From the NCBI RefSeq assembly GCF_000218785.1, contig NZ_AFPO01000026.1:1-64000 (forward strand): a stretch of DNA of 64,000 bases, read 5' to 3'. Shown one piece after another: positions 63,470 to 64,000 of the stretch. Source of the stretch: Idiomarina sp. A28L. GTDB taxonomy: Bacteria > Pseudomonadota > Gammaproteobacteria > Enterobacterales > Alteromonadaceae. Position 1 is the stretch's first letter; the number at the start of each line of letters is the position of its first letter. A program made the translations under genes and the position numbers. The notes beneath the pieces are model-generated. The model was not told the origin of the DNA, ran no database searches, and saw only the letters and a program-made list of their open reading frames with translations.

Positions 63470-64000
63470 GTGTTTAAAGCCTTGTTCGTTATCATCATTA
63501 TTGCTGCCGGATTAATTTTGGGGCCTTTGTGGTCTGGAAGTACAGGCTCATTAATTCTTTTGATTGGCAATTACAGCATTGAAATGAGCCTAATTGTTGC
63601 GGCTATTTTGCTAGTGCTCGCCTTACTCGTTTTTTGGTTATGTGAAGCGTTACTTCGCAAAATATTTTCTGGCCGTGAGCTCACTGCAAACTGGTTTATA
63701 AAACGGCGCGAGCTAAAAGCCCAACAGCAATTTGAAACCGCCCTTACCGAATGGTTAAACAAGAATTATAAGTTAGCGGCTAGTGCCGCTGAAAATGCTG
63801 CACCCGGGCTCAAACGGCCACAACAAGGCTATCTACTCGCAGCCGCCGCATGGCAAGCATTGAATAACAACAAAGAGCAGCAGCGCCTGCTGAATCTAGC
63901 GCAAAATCAAGCTACCGATGCGCTTTCAGTTCAGCTCGCAACGCTTGAATCTACCACTGATCCGAAACAAGCATTACAACTATCACAAGCTTTATTACAA
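63470..64000 (+). CDS. hemY: HemY protein, N-terminal part (runs off the window)
   Basis: The frame from GTG 63470 (GGAGGG 9 bases upstream) is open to the window end. It encodes FKALFVIIIIAAGLILGPLWSG (first membrane segment), a second segment around residues 40-60 (SLIVAAILLVLALLVFWLCEALL), and a helical TPR-like part (GYLLAAAAWQALNNNKEQQRLLNLA). This is the start of the HemX-HemY type HemY, an inner-membrane protein of the hem operon, not the protoporphyrinogen oxidase of Gram-positives. It overlaps no other gene. Confidence 0.85.
   Translation, partial: MFKALFVIIIIAAGLILGPLWSGSTGSLILLIGNYSIEMSLIVAAILLVLALLVFWLCEALLRKIFSGRELTANWFIKRRELKAQQQFETALTEWLNKNYKLAASAAENAAPGLKRPQQGYLLAAAAWQALNNNKEQQRLLNLAQNQATDALSVQLATLESTTDPKQALQLSQALLQ

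Noticed and set aside
1-64000. CRISPR array, tRNA or rRNA genes
   Set aside because: No regularly spaced identical repeats, no cloverleaf-like intergenic segment and no rRNA sequence was noticed; intergenic gaps are short. This is by eye, so a tRNA scan would be the decisive check.

Overview
The window reads as chromosomal DNA of a marine gammaproteobacterium, most likely Alteromonadales and probably Idiomarinaceae (Idiomarina, Pseudidiomarina or Aliidiomarina). That placement rests on gene order and protein style: mrcA diverging from a pilMNO-like cluster next to aroK-aroB-dam; metJ diverging from metL; hemC-hemDX-hemY diverging from lptM-lysA-dapF-DUF484-xerC-yigB-uvrD; three large TonB-dependent receptors; and a CrbS/CrbR-type acetate-switch two-component system. 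The genus is an inference; no rRNA or marker gene settles it.

Layout. (1) 1-2505 is an AT-rich accessory patch. It holds a small membrane protein, a secreted hypothetical protein whose ATG is separated from its frame by a run of nine A, a truncated IS3-family transposase, and a truncated Tn7-type tnsA. A Tn7-like right-end motif overlaps the last codons of yhiN. (2) 2499-12835 is mostly core: yhiN, a Sel1-repeat protein, a YfcC-family carrier, a YceB-like lipoprotein, rsmJ-elaA-dam, aroB-aroK, and a shortened pilMNO-like cluster with no pilQ. (3) 12951-19223 holds mrcA, metL/metJ and an FkbM methyltransferase. (4) 19502-31955 is devoted to outer-membrane uptake and carboxylate use: a TonB receptor paired with an internally duplicated beta-helix lipoprotein, then a secreted MetX-like hydrolase, an acyl-CoA synthetase and a GntP permease, which diverge from a second TonB receptor across a region with a strong palindrome. 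(5) 32099-36984 is the CrbR/CrbS pair, split by a methyltransferase on the other strand. (6) 37047-46156 holds a beta-lactamase-like serine hydrolase, MAPEG and DUF502 membrane proteins, a tricorn-like protease with a large hairpin against its start codon, and the cstA / Cys-Cys-ending protein / ArsA-like ATPase cluster. (7) 46469-64000 holds an Oar-like receptor, recQ, yigI, rarD, uvrD, yigB, xerC, DUF484, dapF, lysA, a frameshifted lptM, hemC, a fused hemD-hemX and the start of hemY.

Three candidate systems stand out. First, the CstA / small CC-terminal protein / ArsA-GET3-like ATPase cluster, whose joint biochemistry I believe is uncharacterised. Second, a possible ester or lactone scavenging module (TonB receptor, secreted hydrolase, GntP permease, acyl-CoA ligase) with a shared palindromic operator. 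Third, the decayed Tn7-like element at the 3' end of yhiN. I saw no CRISPR array, rRNA or tRNA. Starts were moved from the longest open frame wherever a ribosome binding site, a promoter or an overlap argued for it, and this is noted per gene. No searches were run; family names rest on recognised motifs and length.
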